From assembly GCA_030448265.1 (NCBI GenBank), contig JAUJNG010000001.1, forward strand, positions 28,490-92,489: a stretch of DNA of 64,000 bases. The letters run 5' to 3'. The translations under genes and the position numbers were made by a program. Positions 50,267 through 59,276 of this stretch are shown in pieces. The DNA is from Abditibacterium sp. Lineage in GTDB: Bacteria > Armatimonadota > Abditibacteriia > Abditibacteriales > Abditibacteriaceae. The notes below the pieces were generated by a model. It was not told where the DNA came from. It ran no database searches and saw only the letters and a program-made list of their open reading frames with translations. How positions within the stretch are numbered: position 1 is the first letter of the stretch; every line of letters begins with the position of its first letter.

Positions 50267-51808
50267 ATGCAAAACATTCAAACCGAACTCTTCGAGGGTG
50301 AAGACCCCAAAGCCCAAACGCGCACTACGGTTGCGCTCTCGCTCATCGTGCATGGCGAAGCCGTGCGCTACAATCGCGGCAAAACCGGCGCGGGTCGCTA
50401 CGATTTCAAACACATGATCGGGCCACGCGGCGCCGTCATCCCCTACGTTTCCAGCCAATGTTTCAAAAAACACTGGCGCGAAACCCTGCCTTTCACGCCC
50501 TCGCCTATTATCCGCGAGCGCGATTCCAAAGGTCAGGAGAAAAATCAGGCTTACACGTCCGGCGATCCGATGCGTTTTGTGGACGACGACCTGTTCGGCT
50601 ACATGATTGCTGGAGCCGCCGAAGTCGAATCGGAGGAAACCGCGACCGAAGCCGCAGAAGACGCGGAGGTCGAAACTCCCGAATCGCAGGACGAAAAGCT
50701 GGCCTCCATTGCGTTTTCGCCCGACCAATTCAAGACCGATAAAACCTGGATCAAGCTGCTGAAAGACGATTCGAGCGCACTCGTCCGCACCCTCGTCGAT
50801 TTGCTGCCCGCCGAAGCGCGTGAAGAGTTCGATTCTACAACGGAAAGCCAGAACCTCTCGGAGAATCTGCGTTTGGCCGTTACCGTTGCGCTGAACGATT
50901 TGTTGGACGCCAAAGACGACAGCGATATTTTCAAAGAGAACTTTTTCCCTGATCTGGGTAAAAAAACCGGTAAAAAACAGGCCGACGCGCTCAAAGTCAA
51001 AAACGACGTGACGGTTCGTCTCACCCGTCTAGAATTGTTGCAAAAAGCCTTCGCCAAAGGGTTTGAAACCAAAAAAAAGCGCGAAACCACGCGGCGCACG
51101 GCTCCGGTGCGGATGCACGCTTTGGTCGCTTTTTCGGGCGTCAAACTGGCGGAAGATTTTCAAACGTTTTCGCGCGACATCGCAATGACGGGCAAAAACT
51201 CGATTCTCAATCCCAACAACGTCGGCATTTACTCAGGCTGGCTCAAAACCCGTGTTTTAATTGAAGCTTTTCGCGTCGGCAAATTCTACATCGGCGGCAA
51301 TATGGACATTTTGCCCGACCAAATCGGCGAAAACGCCACACAAGACGAAGCCAATCCCTACGACCGCCAGAACGGAACCGTGAAATTCATCCAAATCGCC
51401 GCCGATGAACGCAAAAAGCGCGTTGGTGTTGCGCTCGAATCGCTGGGAAACATCGGCAACGCACACGGCCCCGCATCAAGCGCGCTGCACGACGGCAGTT
51501 TGAAACCGCGCGCTTTTATCGGCGCGCTGATGAACTGCGCTGACTCGCCCTTCGACGCGGTGTGGGAAGACAACGACGGCACGCCGCGACTCAACTTTTC
51601 GCGTCTTAGGGCCGTTTTGCGAGATTGGGACGACTTGTTTCAAACCAAGACGCTTTACGTTGGCATCGCGCCGGAAATGCTCGGCGACGGCGACGTGGAA
51701 GCGTTCGCTTCAATTGTGAGCGAGGTCGTAAAGCCGCTTGGTTTCGAGGCAATTGTGGACACTCCGCGCCGCGCTCTGAAGGAAATGGCGCAACATTTCG
51801 CCGCTTGA
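50267..51808 (+). CDS. cas7: Cas7 backbone subunit (Cst2/DevR-like) with a large insertion
   Basis: 513 aa, against about 300-350 for the family. Core words: TVALSLIVHGEAVRYNRGKT, DDDLFGYM (107-112), TAPVRMHALVAFSGVKLAED (from 278), GNMDILPDQIGEN and RPRAFIGAL-like LKPRAFIGALMNCADSPFD. Between DLFGYM and TAPVR about 150 extra residues occur (117-270): an acidic start (ESEETATEAAEDAEVE) and a mixed helical part ending in basic KKKRE. Since Cas7 copies line the crRNA, the insert would repeat along the Cascade. RNA-binding core looks intact. Confidence 0.88.
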   Translation: MQNIQTELFEGEDPKAQTRTTVALSLIVHGEAVRYNRGKTGAGRYDFKHMIGPRGAVIPYVSSQCFKKHWRETLPFTPSPIIRERDSKGQEKNQAYTSGDPMRFVDDDLFGYMIAGAAEVESEETATEAAEDAEVETPESQDEKLASIAFSPDQFKTDKTWIKLLKDDSSALVRTLVDLLPAEAREEFDSTTESQNLSENLRLAVTVALNDLLDAKDDSDIFKENFFPDLGKKTGKKQADALKVKNDVTVRLTRLELLQKAFAKGFETKKKRETTRRTAPVRMHALVAFSGVKLAEDFQTFSRDIAMTGKNSILNPNNVGIYSGWLKTRVLIEAFRVGKFYIGGNMDILPDQIGENATQDEANPYDRQNGTVKFIQIAADERKKRVGVALESLGNIGNAHGPASSALHDGSLKPRAFIGALMNCADSPFDAVWEDNDGTPRLNFSRLRAVLRDWDDLFQTKTLYVGIAPEMLGDGDVEAFASIVSEVVKPLGFEAIVDTPRRALKEMAQHFAA

Positions 51809-51819
51809 GGAGGCGCCCG

Positions 51820-52497
51820 ATGCAAGCACTTCTCATTCGTCTGGCGGGGATCACGGCTCATTTCCGTGATCCCCGCATCAACACCGCCAAAATCGGTTTG
51901 CCTTCACGAACTTTGCACTGTCCGCCGCCCTGCACGCTGCACGGTTTGCTGATGGCGGCTAAAGGCGCCTGGATTGAACCCAATTCCCTGCGCGTTGGCT
52001 GGCGCCTCGATTACGCATCGGTTGGCATCGACTTTCAAACTTCCCAACTGCCGCAACGCAAAACTTACAACTTTTCGACCGGCCTGCAAAAAACGGCGGT
52101 GTCTCCCGTCGAGCGCGAATATCTCGCCTTTCCGATTCTTTCGATTCTGGCTCTTGAGGGCGTAGAAAGCGAATGGTTTCGCCGTCCGGCGAATCCGCTC
52201 AGTCTGGGACGCAGCGAAGATATGATCACCGAGCGCGTTTTTCAACAAATGGAAATTGCCACGTCGCAGCAGGGTGAAATCGCCCGCCAATGTCTGCCGC
52301 TCGGCCTGGGAAGCGGGACGATTTACGCGACACCACTTTATTTCGAAGGCAATCGCCGCCCCGTTGCGATGATGCCGCGCGTCGATGCGCGCCAGAAACA
52401 GCAAATCACCTTGCGCGACGCTCAAACCACCTTGGCGACGCTTCCGCGTTCGGGAGAAACCTTTTATGTCTGGAATTTCGCCGCCGCTCAAGGCTAA
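51820..52497 (+). CDS. cas5: Cas5 (type I-B)
   Basis: 225 aa. RLAGITAHFRDPR and CTLHGLLMAAKGAWIEP, the conserved N-terminal RAMP strand and glycine loop of Cas5. Caps the 5' handle of the crRNA in Cascade. AGGAGG lies 7 bp before the ATG at 51820. The last 32 bp overlap cas3. Confidence 0.9.
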   Translation: MQALLIRLAGITAHFRDPRINTAKIGLPSRTLHCPPPCTLHGLLMAAKGAWIEPNSLRVGWRLDYASVGIDFQTSQLPQRKTYNFSTGLQKTAVSPVEREYLAFPILSILALEGVESEWFRRPANPLSLGRSEDMITERVFQQMEIATSQQGEIARQCLPLGLGSGTIYATPLYFEGNRRPVAMMPRVDARQKQQITLRDAQTTLATLPRSGETFYVWNFAAAQG

Positions 52498-54745
52498 AAG
52501 TGCCGGAAAACGCCAAACACTGCGCGAACACACCGATGATGTCGTCAATGGCACGCGGCGCTTGCGCGAGTTTTGGCCCAATTTACCCGCCGAACTTGAA
52601 ACGGCGGCGCTTTTTCACGACATGGGAAAAGCCGCGTTAGGTTTCCAAAATATGCTGGCAGGCGACGAACGATGGGATTTTCGTCACGAAGTTCTCAGCG
52701 CCGCGATTTTTGCCGAATGTTTTGAGTTGGACGACCCGAAGTGGCGCCGCGCTTATCTGGCTTTGCTCACCCATCACAAAAATTTGGGTGGGCGCGATGT
52801 CAGCGATGCTTTTCAAAAATGCACCTCATTCACCAAATCATCGCGGTGGTTTGGGAAATGGGGCGAATTAAACATTGCCGCATTAAAAAACGAGTTTTCT
52901 CCGACGCTCGATGGATGGAATTTTGATCCCAAAATTCCCTCGCCTGCCAACGCAGTCGTGGACTGGATGGATGAAGTCAAGCCCGTTTTCCAAGACCTCG
53001 AAACTGCGCGCTTTCGCGGCGCTTTAGTCGCGTCCGACCATCTGGCTTCTTCTGAAATTGGCGAGGCGTTGGACGGAAAAACCATCACGCGCGAAAATCT
53101 GGAATTCAACGTCGCCAGTCAACTCCAAGCGCGCAGCGCGACCTTTAACGGCTGGAAAAAGATGCAAGCCGATTGCGCTGCTACAACGGGAAACGCGCTT
53201 TTGGTGGCTCCCACCGGCGCCGGAAAAACCGAAGCGGCGCTTTTATGGGCTTTGAACAATCGCAAGGGCGCCGAGCGCATTTTCTACGTTTTGCCGTATC
53301 AAGTTTCCATCAACGCGATGGCCAAACGACTTTGCGAACTGTTTCCCGACGAAAACGGCAACTCGAAACTGGGCGAAAACGGCAATGTCGCCGTCGTGCA
53401 TTCCAATTCCGATCTGGCTTATTTGCAGGAATCTCTGCGCGACGATGCGCCGCGCGAGGAAGCCGAACGCATCGCCAAAGCCAACAAAAGCGCGGCGCGC
53501 CAGCTTTATGCGCCACTCAAAGTGACGACGGTTTATCAACTGCTCAATCTGTTTTTCGGTCGCAAGTTTTTTGAAGTTGGGCTGCTCGAATTGTCCGACT
53601 CGCTGGTGATCTTCGATGAAATCCACGCCTACGATGGGCACACGATAGGACTCATCTCGGTTCTGCTGGATTGCCTTCACCAACTCGGCGCGCGGGCTTT
53701 CATCATGACGGCGACTTTGCCGGAGAATTTGAAAAATCAGCTGCGTGAAGCAGCTCACATCGCGCCTGAAAAAGAGATTCGCCTGCCCGCCGATGACAGG
53801 CTGCAAAGCGAAGCGCGGCGTCAGATTGCGGTGCGCGAAGAAACCATTCAAGACGAAGCGATTGAAACCGAAATTCGTGACCAATTGAAAAATGGAAAGC
53901 GCGTCGCTGTGGTTTGCAACACGGTTCAAAAAGCGATTGATTTGTGTCAAATGCTGGAAGATTGCGCGCCCTATCCAGTTCATTCGCGCTTCACCCTGGG
54001 CGACCGCGCGCGGCGCGAACAAAAAGAAGAAATTGAGAAGCAGCCTTTGGTGATAGCAACGCAGGTTATCGAGGTTTCGCTCGATGTTTCTTTTGATGCG
54101 ATGTTCACCGAACTCGCGCCCGCCGACGCGCTTTTGCAACGCTTCGGGCGCGTCAATCGGCACGGCGACGGGCAAATTTCCGCGCCGGTGTGGATTTGCT
54201 GCGGCGAAGATATTCCTTCACAAAAAATCTACGACGCGCAACTTCTGCAATCAACGGCGCGGTGGGCGCGCGACTTCGAGAATTCGGGCCAGCCGCTCAA
54301 CTTCGCCGCCTCGCTGCGCTGGATGGAACAGGTTTACCCGCAGGGACTCAGCGAAACGGAGAAATTGGCGATGGACGAAGCGCAAAGCGGTTTCAAAAGC
54401 GTGGTTGAGAATCTCAAACCGATGCTTGACCCAACCATCAATCCCGATTTGGAAATGACGCTTTTCGAAACCATTCAGGTGGTGCCGTCGAAATTCGAAA
54501 AGAGATTGGAAGAAGAGGTCTGCGCCAAGAATTATCTGGCTGCGAAAGAGTTGATCGTCAACGTTAATTTGCGCTCCTGGTTTGGCGCGGAGTGGAAATC
54601 GAAGCAGCAAGGTTTGGAACATTTGCGCGAGCGTCCCGATCTGCACCCGACACGGCCTTACAAAATTGCGCTTTACCGTTACGACGACAAATTTGGCTTG
54701 CTTTTGAATGAACACGCCGACGAAAGCAGATCAAATATCTGTTGA
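52466..54745 (+). CDS. cas3: Cas3 HD nuclease-helicase
   Basis: 759 aa, complete. HD domain: His22, HD at 51-52 in LFHDMGK, and LLTHHKNLGG. SF2 helicase: APTGAGKTEAAL, IFDEIHAYD, TATLPENL, VIATQVIEVSLDVSFD and LLQRFGRVNRHG. Degrades the displaced DNA strand after Cascade binding. ATG 52466 is preceded by GGGAGAA and overlaps cas5 by 32 bp, implying coupled translation. Confidence 0.92.
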   Translation: MSGISPPLKAKSAGKRQTLREHTDDVVNGTRRLREFWPNLPAELETAALFHDMGKAALGFQNMLAGDERWDFRHEVLSAAIFAECFELDDPKWRRAYLALLTHHKNLGGRDVSDAFQKCTSFTKSSRWFGKWGELNIAALKNEFSPTLDGWNFDPKIPSPANAVVDWMDEVKPVFQDLETARFRGALVASDHLASSEIGEALDGKTITRENLEFNVASQLQARSATFNGWKKMQADCAATTGNALLVAPTGAGKTEAALLWALNNRKGAERIFYVLPYQVSINAMAKRLCELFPDENGNSKLGENGNVAVVHSNSDLAYLQESLRDDAPREEAERIAKANKSAARQLYAPLKVTTVYQLLNLFFGRKFFEVGLLELSDSLVIFDEIHAYDGHTIGLISVLLDCLHQLGARAFIMTATLPENLKNQLREAAHIAPEKEIRLPADDRLQSEARRQIAVREETIQDEAIETEIRDQLKNGKRVAVVCNTVQKAIDLCQMLEDCAPYPVHSRFTLGDRARREQKEEIEKQPLVIATQVIEVSLDVSFDAMFTELAPADALLQRFGRVNRHGDGQISAPVWICCGEDIPSQKIYDAQLLQSTARWARDFENSGQPLNFAASLRWMEQVYPQGLSETEKLAMDEAQSGFKSVVENLKPMLDPTINPDLEMTLFETIQVVPSKFEKRLEEEVCAKNYLAAKELIVNVNLRSWFGAEWKSKQQGLEHLRERPDLHPTRPYKIALYRYDDKFGLLLNEHADESRSNIC

Positions 54746-54770
54746 GGTTGGGTGTTCGTAGAGGTTTCCC

Positions 54771-55286
54771 ATGCTGAAAGACAAATTCACCGGCACCCAG
54801 CTCAATTACCTGGTGGTGTGCCATCGCAAGCTGTGGCTGTTTTCCAACGGCATCGAGATGGAGCGCGAGAACGAAGCGGTGCAGATTGGCAAGCAGATCG
54901 GAGACGAAGCCTACGGGCGCGAGAAGAAGGAGATCAACCTCAACAATCAGATTGTGCTCGACTGGGCCGAAGCCAAGGTAGGCGATGACGGGGTTCTTAC
55001 CATCCACGAAGTCAAAAAGTCCAAAGCTGTCAGCCGCGCGCACCGCTTGCAAATGCTGTTTTATCTTGACTTCCTGCGTGGTAAGGGCGTGGCGGCGCGC
55101 GGTGTCATCGACTACCCCGAAATTAAGCAGCGCGAGAGCATCGAACTCGACGCGGCGGGTGAAATTGAGCTGCAAGAAGCGATGCAGCAAGTGTCAGTGA
55201 TACTCGCCAGCGAGGAAGTGCCGCCGCGCCTCGACAACCTGCGCTTTTGCTCCAAATGCGCCTACTTCGACCTCTGCTACTCCTGA
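54771..55286 (+). CDS. cas4: Cas4 nuclease for spacer trimming
   Basis: 171 aa, PD-(D/E)xK with 4Fe-4S: Cys17 (YLVVCHRKLWLF), nuclease HEVKKSK, and the C-terminal CSKCAYFDLC cysteines. Trims prespacer ends and selects the PAM with Cas1-Cas2. Two base pairs before cas1, so adaptation genes form one unit. Confidence 0.92.
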   Translation: MLKDKFTGTQLNYLVVCHRKLWLFSNGIEMERENEAVQIGKQIGDEAYGREKKEINLNNQIVLDWAEAKVGDDGVLTIHEVKKSKAVSRAHRLQMLFYLDFLRGKGVAARGVIDYPEIKQRESIELDAAGEIELQEAMQQVSVILASEEVPPRLDNLRFCSKCAYFDLCYS

Positions 55287-55288
55287 TT

Positions 55289-56422
55289 ATGAAACGTCCC
55301 TACTACATCTTTTCGAGTGGTCGATTGCAGCGCCACCAGAACACGCTCTACCTGCGGCCTTTCGAGGATGCGGGCGAGCCGCCACAAGGCCCCGAACTGG
55401 AAGACGCGGCTTTTCACGGCGGCTGCACGCTCGAAGATCTGGACGATGCGAGAGAGGAGTGTGTCTTTGACGAGGGGCCTTACCAACCGCGCCCAACTCT
55501 GGCCAAACGCCCCCTGCCGGTGGAAGACATCGAGGCGATCTACCTGTTCGGCGAGTGCGACCTCAACGCACGTTTCTTCAACTTTCTGGGCAGAAGTCGC
55601 GTGCCACTGCACTTCTTCAACTGGTTCGGCTTCTACACTGGAAGCTACTGGCCAAGGCAGGAAGTCGTGTCGGGCAAAACCACCATCGCGCAGGCGCTGC
55701 TCTATGTCGACACTTCGAAACGCGTCGACCTGGCGCTGCGCATCATGGAAGGCGCGAGTTTTAACATCCTCAAAACCCTGCGCTACTACGGCTCGCCCAG
55801 CCGTGGCCGCGACCTCACGGCCTTCATCGACACCATTGAGGCGACAAGAGCGCTTCTTGGCAGCGCGGGCACGGTGGAAGAAGTCATGGGCATTGAGGGC
55901 ACAATGCGCGCGACCTACTACCGCGCCTGGCCCCAGATGTTCGCCGCGCCCTGGGCCGAGTTCGAGAAGCGCGTCAAGCGCCCGCCTGACAACCCCATCA
56001 ACGCCCTTGTCTCGTTCGGCAACAGCCTGTGCTACACGCTGTGCCTGAGCGAGATCTACCGCACCGCACTTAACCCCACCATCTCGGTCTTGCACCAGCC
56101 AGGCGACCGGCGCTTCTCGCTGGCTCTGGATGTGGCAGAGATCTTCAAGCCGGCGCTTGTGGATCGTCTCATCTTCAAGCTAGTCAACAACGGCGAGATC
56201 ACGCCCAAACACTTCGACGCGAGCCTCAACTTCTGCTACCTCAAGGAAGAGGGGCGCAAAATCTTCGTGGCGGCGTGGGACGCCAAGCTGCGCGACACCT
56301 TCGAGCACCGCACGCTCAAAAAGCGTATTTCCTACCGTCGTTTAGTGCGCCTGGAGTGCTACAAGTTGCAAAAGCATCTGCTGGGTTTCGAGACATACGA
56401 GCCCTTCAAGTGTTGGTGGTAA
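55289..56422 (+). CDS. cas1: Cas1 integrase, with N-terminal insertion
   Basis: 377 aa (type I-B Cas1 is usually about 330). Conserved: LFGECDLNARFFNFL, the metal Glu in IEGTMRATYYRAWPQM, and LHQPGDRRFSLALDVAEIFKP with the His and Asp. After LYLRP there is an acidic insertion of about 45 residues (DAGEPPQGPELEDAAFHGG and on, to RPTLAKRPL) before LPVEDIEAI resumes. The active site is intact. Confidence 0.92.
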   Translation: MKRPYYIFSSGRLQRHQNTLYLRPFEDAGEPPQGPELEDAAFHGGCTLEDLDDAREECVFDEGPYQPRPTLAKRPLPVEDIEAIYLFGECDLNARFFNFLGRSRVPLHFFNWFGFYTGSYWPRQEVVSGKTTIAQALLYVDTSKRVDLALRIMEGASFNILKTLRYYGSPSRGRDLTAFIDTIEATRALLGSAGTVEEVMGIEGTMRATYYRAWPQMFAAPWAEFEKRVKRPPDNPINALVSFGNSLCYTLCLSEIYRTALNPTISVLHQPGDRRFSLALDVAEIFKPALVDRLIFKLVNNGEITPKHFDASLNFCYLKEEGRKIFVAAWDAKLRDTFEHRTLKKRISYRRLVRLECYKLQKHLLGFETYEPFKCWW

Positions 56423-56460
56423 GCCGAGTTCTATGGTTATTGGATGGAGGGAGAATCAGG

Positions 56461-56724
56461 ATGCAGATCATTGTGGTCTACGACATTGATGTCAAGCGGG
56501 TAGGGAAGGTGTGCAAGTGCCTGCGTAAATGGTTGAACTGGGTGCAGAACTCGGTCTTCGAGGGTGAGGTGACGGTGGCGACGCTGCGTCAAATTCAGGC
56601 GGAGTTGCGCGAGATCATCGACCCAAACCACGACAGCGTGTTGTTCTACATCGTGCCAAACGGAACCAAACTGAGTCGGGAAGTGCTGGGCGTGGAGAAG
56701 CTGGGGACGAGCAACATCATTTAG
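56461..56724 (+). CDS. cas2: Cas2 adaptation protein
   Basis: 87 aa. MQIIVVYDIDVKRVGKVCKC, NWVQNSVFEGEVT and ILFYIV-type VLFYIVPNG, all typical of Cas2 with the conserved Asp after YD. GGAGGGAGAATCAGG precedes the ATG at 56461. About 150 bp of leader separate it from the array; TTGACA occurs in the leader at 56814. Confidence 0.92.
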   Translation: MQIIVVYDIDVKRVGKVCKCLRKWLNWVQNSVFEGEVTVATLRQIQAELREIIDPNHDSVLFYIVPNGTKLSREVLGVEKLGTSNII

Positions 56725-56873
56725 GTAAAATGGAGTGCACGGTGAGTCTCAGGTCGTCGGCTCCTCGGTCATTTTTCTGCATCGTGACACGACGCGTGGC
56801 AAGTGGGCGCACTTTGACATTTTGGTGAGCTTTACACGCTCAAACCTATGCAAAAACTGGTGGCGCAGGGTGG

Positions 56874-58932
56874 CCTTTAATCGAGCTTTCTGGGATTGAA
56901 ACTCAACGTCGCGCGAAACGAAATACAGGTCGTAAGGGCCTTTAATCGAGCTTTCTGGGATTGAAACTGCAATCGGTCAAATCAAGCACTTTTTGCTTGA
57001 ACGTCCTTTAATCGAGCTTTCTGGGATTGAAACTTACGAGAATTGGGGAATGTGGAAAACGAGGTTCTACCTTTAATCGAGCTTTCTGGGATTGAAACGT
57101 GTGTCACATTCGGGAACACGGCGATTCCGCCGCCTCCTTTAATCGAGCTTTCTGGGATTGAAACGCAGGAGGCCGCCGCGCGCAAAAGGCGGCATTCCAC
57201 CTTTAATCGAGCTTTCTGGGATTGAAACCGTCGGCAGGGGAGAGATCGCCGCGCAGCACGTTTTCGACCTTTAATCGAGCTTTCTGGGATTGAAACGAGG
57301 GAAAAATGGGAGGCGCCAACGGTTTGGCTCAACCTTTAATCGAGCTTTCTGGGATTGAAACTTTTTGGCCAGCCAGTAGTAAGCCGCCGTTGCGTCCACC
57401 TTTAATCGAGCTTTCTGGGATTGAAACACGCCACGCACCCGCTTTGCCGTGCGGCTCTGGAAGCCTTTAATCGAGCTTTCTGGGATTGAAACTTGTTTCT
57501 GGGTTGGGCCTGAACACGGCGTTCATGGGCCTTTAATCGAGCTTTCTGGGATTGAAACTAATGAAAATCAAACCAATGCATTTATGGGTGACCGGCCTTT
57601 AATCGAGCTTTCTGGGATTGAAACTCATGGTGAATTTCGATTTGCCGCACTGAATCAGGACCTTTAATCGAGCTTTCTGGGATTGAAACTGTCGAAGGTG
57701 GAGCGCGGCTGGTCTTCTGTCGGGCCCTTTAATCGAGCTTTCTGGGATTGAAACGCGTGCGCCCTGGTCACCGTCACGCTTCGATTGTGACCTTTAATCG
57801 AGCTTTCTGGGATTGAAACACGAAAACGAAAACGACGCTCAGGAGGCGTTTCCACCCTTTAATCGAGCTTTCTGGGATTGAAACGCTGCTCGATTCGTTC
57901 CAGGTGAGCGGGATGAGGAAAGCCTTTAATCGAGCTTTCTGGGATTGAAACCTCTTTTCGGCGCGGTGCCCCAGAACCTGAGCGGGACCTTTAATCGAGC
58001 TTTCTGGGATTGAAACTTCGAACTCAGCAAGGTTGGTTTGTAGAACATTGTCAGCCTTTAATCGAGCTTTCTGGGATTGAAACGAGGGTTTCATTGTTTC
58101 AGATGGAACGAACAAGCAGCCTTTAATCGAGCTTTCTGGGATTGAAACAAGCTGAAAGGCACCGCAGCCAACAGACCGCGCTCGCCTTTAATCGAGCTTT
58201 CTGGGATTGAAACATGCCGATGCCGTGAAAGTCGGCACGATGCCCAGAGCCTTTAATCGAGCTTTCTGGGATTGAAACTCGCGGTTCGGCTCGTGCGGCT
58301 GCTCTGCTCTGGCGCCTTTAATCGAGCTTTCTGGGATTGAAACATGTATCTGTGTCACGCTTACGGCATTATCGACGACCCTTTAATCGAGCTTTCTGGG
58401 ATTGAAACCGAAGTCAGTTGAATTAGAGGGTGCGTGATGCTGAACCTTTAATCGAGCTTTCTGGGATTGAAACGAAAGCGTTCGCAAGCGTTTTGTCAAG
58501 CGGGCGTCAACCTTTAATCGAGCTTTCTGGGATTGAAACAAGTGACCGCACGCGCCAACGCCAACGCCGACGAATCCTTTAATCGAGCTTTCTGGGATTG
58601 AAACATTTGGCGCAATAAACGGATTGATTCCTCAATCGCTTCCCTTTAATCGAGCTTTCTGGGATTGAAACATGTATCTAACGCGGTTAAATCCTTTCTC
58701 TGGGTTTCCTTTAATCGAGCTTTCTGGGATTGAAACACGATGTGGCGGCGGGGTTGCGGCGCAAGCCGGAGCCCCTTTAATCGAGCTTTCTGGGATTGAA
58801 ACGAGGCAGCATCCCAGCCAATCGCGCCCATCGTCTTGACCTTTAATCGAGCTTTACGGGATTGAAACGTTTTCGAGGGCGCGTTGGCGCTGACGCAGAT
58901 CGGCCTTTAATCGAGCTCTGTGGGATTGAAAC
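56874..58932 (+). CRISPR. CRISPR array, 32 repeats and 31 spacers
   Basis: 29-nt repeats starting CCTTTAATCGAGC and ending TGGGATTGAAAC, at 56874, 56939, 57005, 57070, 57136, 57200, 57268, 57333 and so on to 58840 and 58904; period 64-68, so spacers are 35-39 nt. Thirty repeats look identical; the one at 58840 reads TTTACGGG and the last at 58904 reads AGCTCTGTGGG, so the array decays at its right end and grows at the left, beside cas2. The end ATTGAAAC gives the crRNA handle and a plus-strand transcript. No spacer was matched to a target by eye. Confidence 0.98.
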
Positions 58933-58960
58933 CATATCGAGGGCGGTTTGTGAGGGCCGT

Positions 58961-58996
58961 TTGTCGATATGAGCGGCTGAAAAAGGCATATCGGCT
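58961..58996 (+). repeat. CGATATGAGCG hairpin repeat, copy 1
   Basis: TTGTCGATATGAGCGGC then AAAAAGGCATATCGGC: CGATA pairs with TATCG. Sits after the CRISPR array. Same core as copies at 60301 and 62794. Confidence 0.55.
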
Positions 58997-59057
58997 CAAC
59001 CTTCAATAATAGCCCGAAGCGTGCTCAAGCGACTGTGAAAGAGCGAGACTCACTCCC

Positions 59058-59276
59058 ATGCCGAAGCCCGACCCACCAGATGACCAGCAGCCCGAACAAG
59101 GAGTTGCGCCCGACGGCTCGCCCAGCTTCGAGGAGCTGATGATGCTGGTGTTCAGCGGGCCGATGTGCTTCGAGTGCCTGGAGGAAAAGGAAGAGAACGG
59201 AGAAGCGGCAAGTGCAGACGAATTTGAGGATGAAAAGGTAGAAGAGCAAAACAATGAACGACCTGATACAAATTGA
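59058..59276 (+). CDS. Small acidic protein before rtcA
   Basis: 72 aa, very acidic (EEKEENGEAASADEFEDEK), with one FEELMMLVFSGPMCFECLEE segment. No family recognised. Its end overlaps the rtcA start by 23 bp. The overlap and open frame suggest a real coupled gene, but it lacks a good ribosome site. Confidence 0.4.
   Translation: MPKPDPPDDQQPEQGVAPDGSPSFEELMMLVFSGPMCFECLEEKEENGEAASADEFEDEKVEEQNNERPDTN

Noticed and set aside
56982-58831. Open frames of 60-113 codons through the CRISPR array
   Set aside because: Their translations are periodic copies of the repeat.
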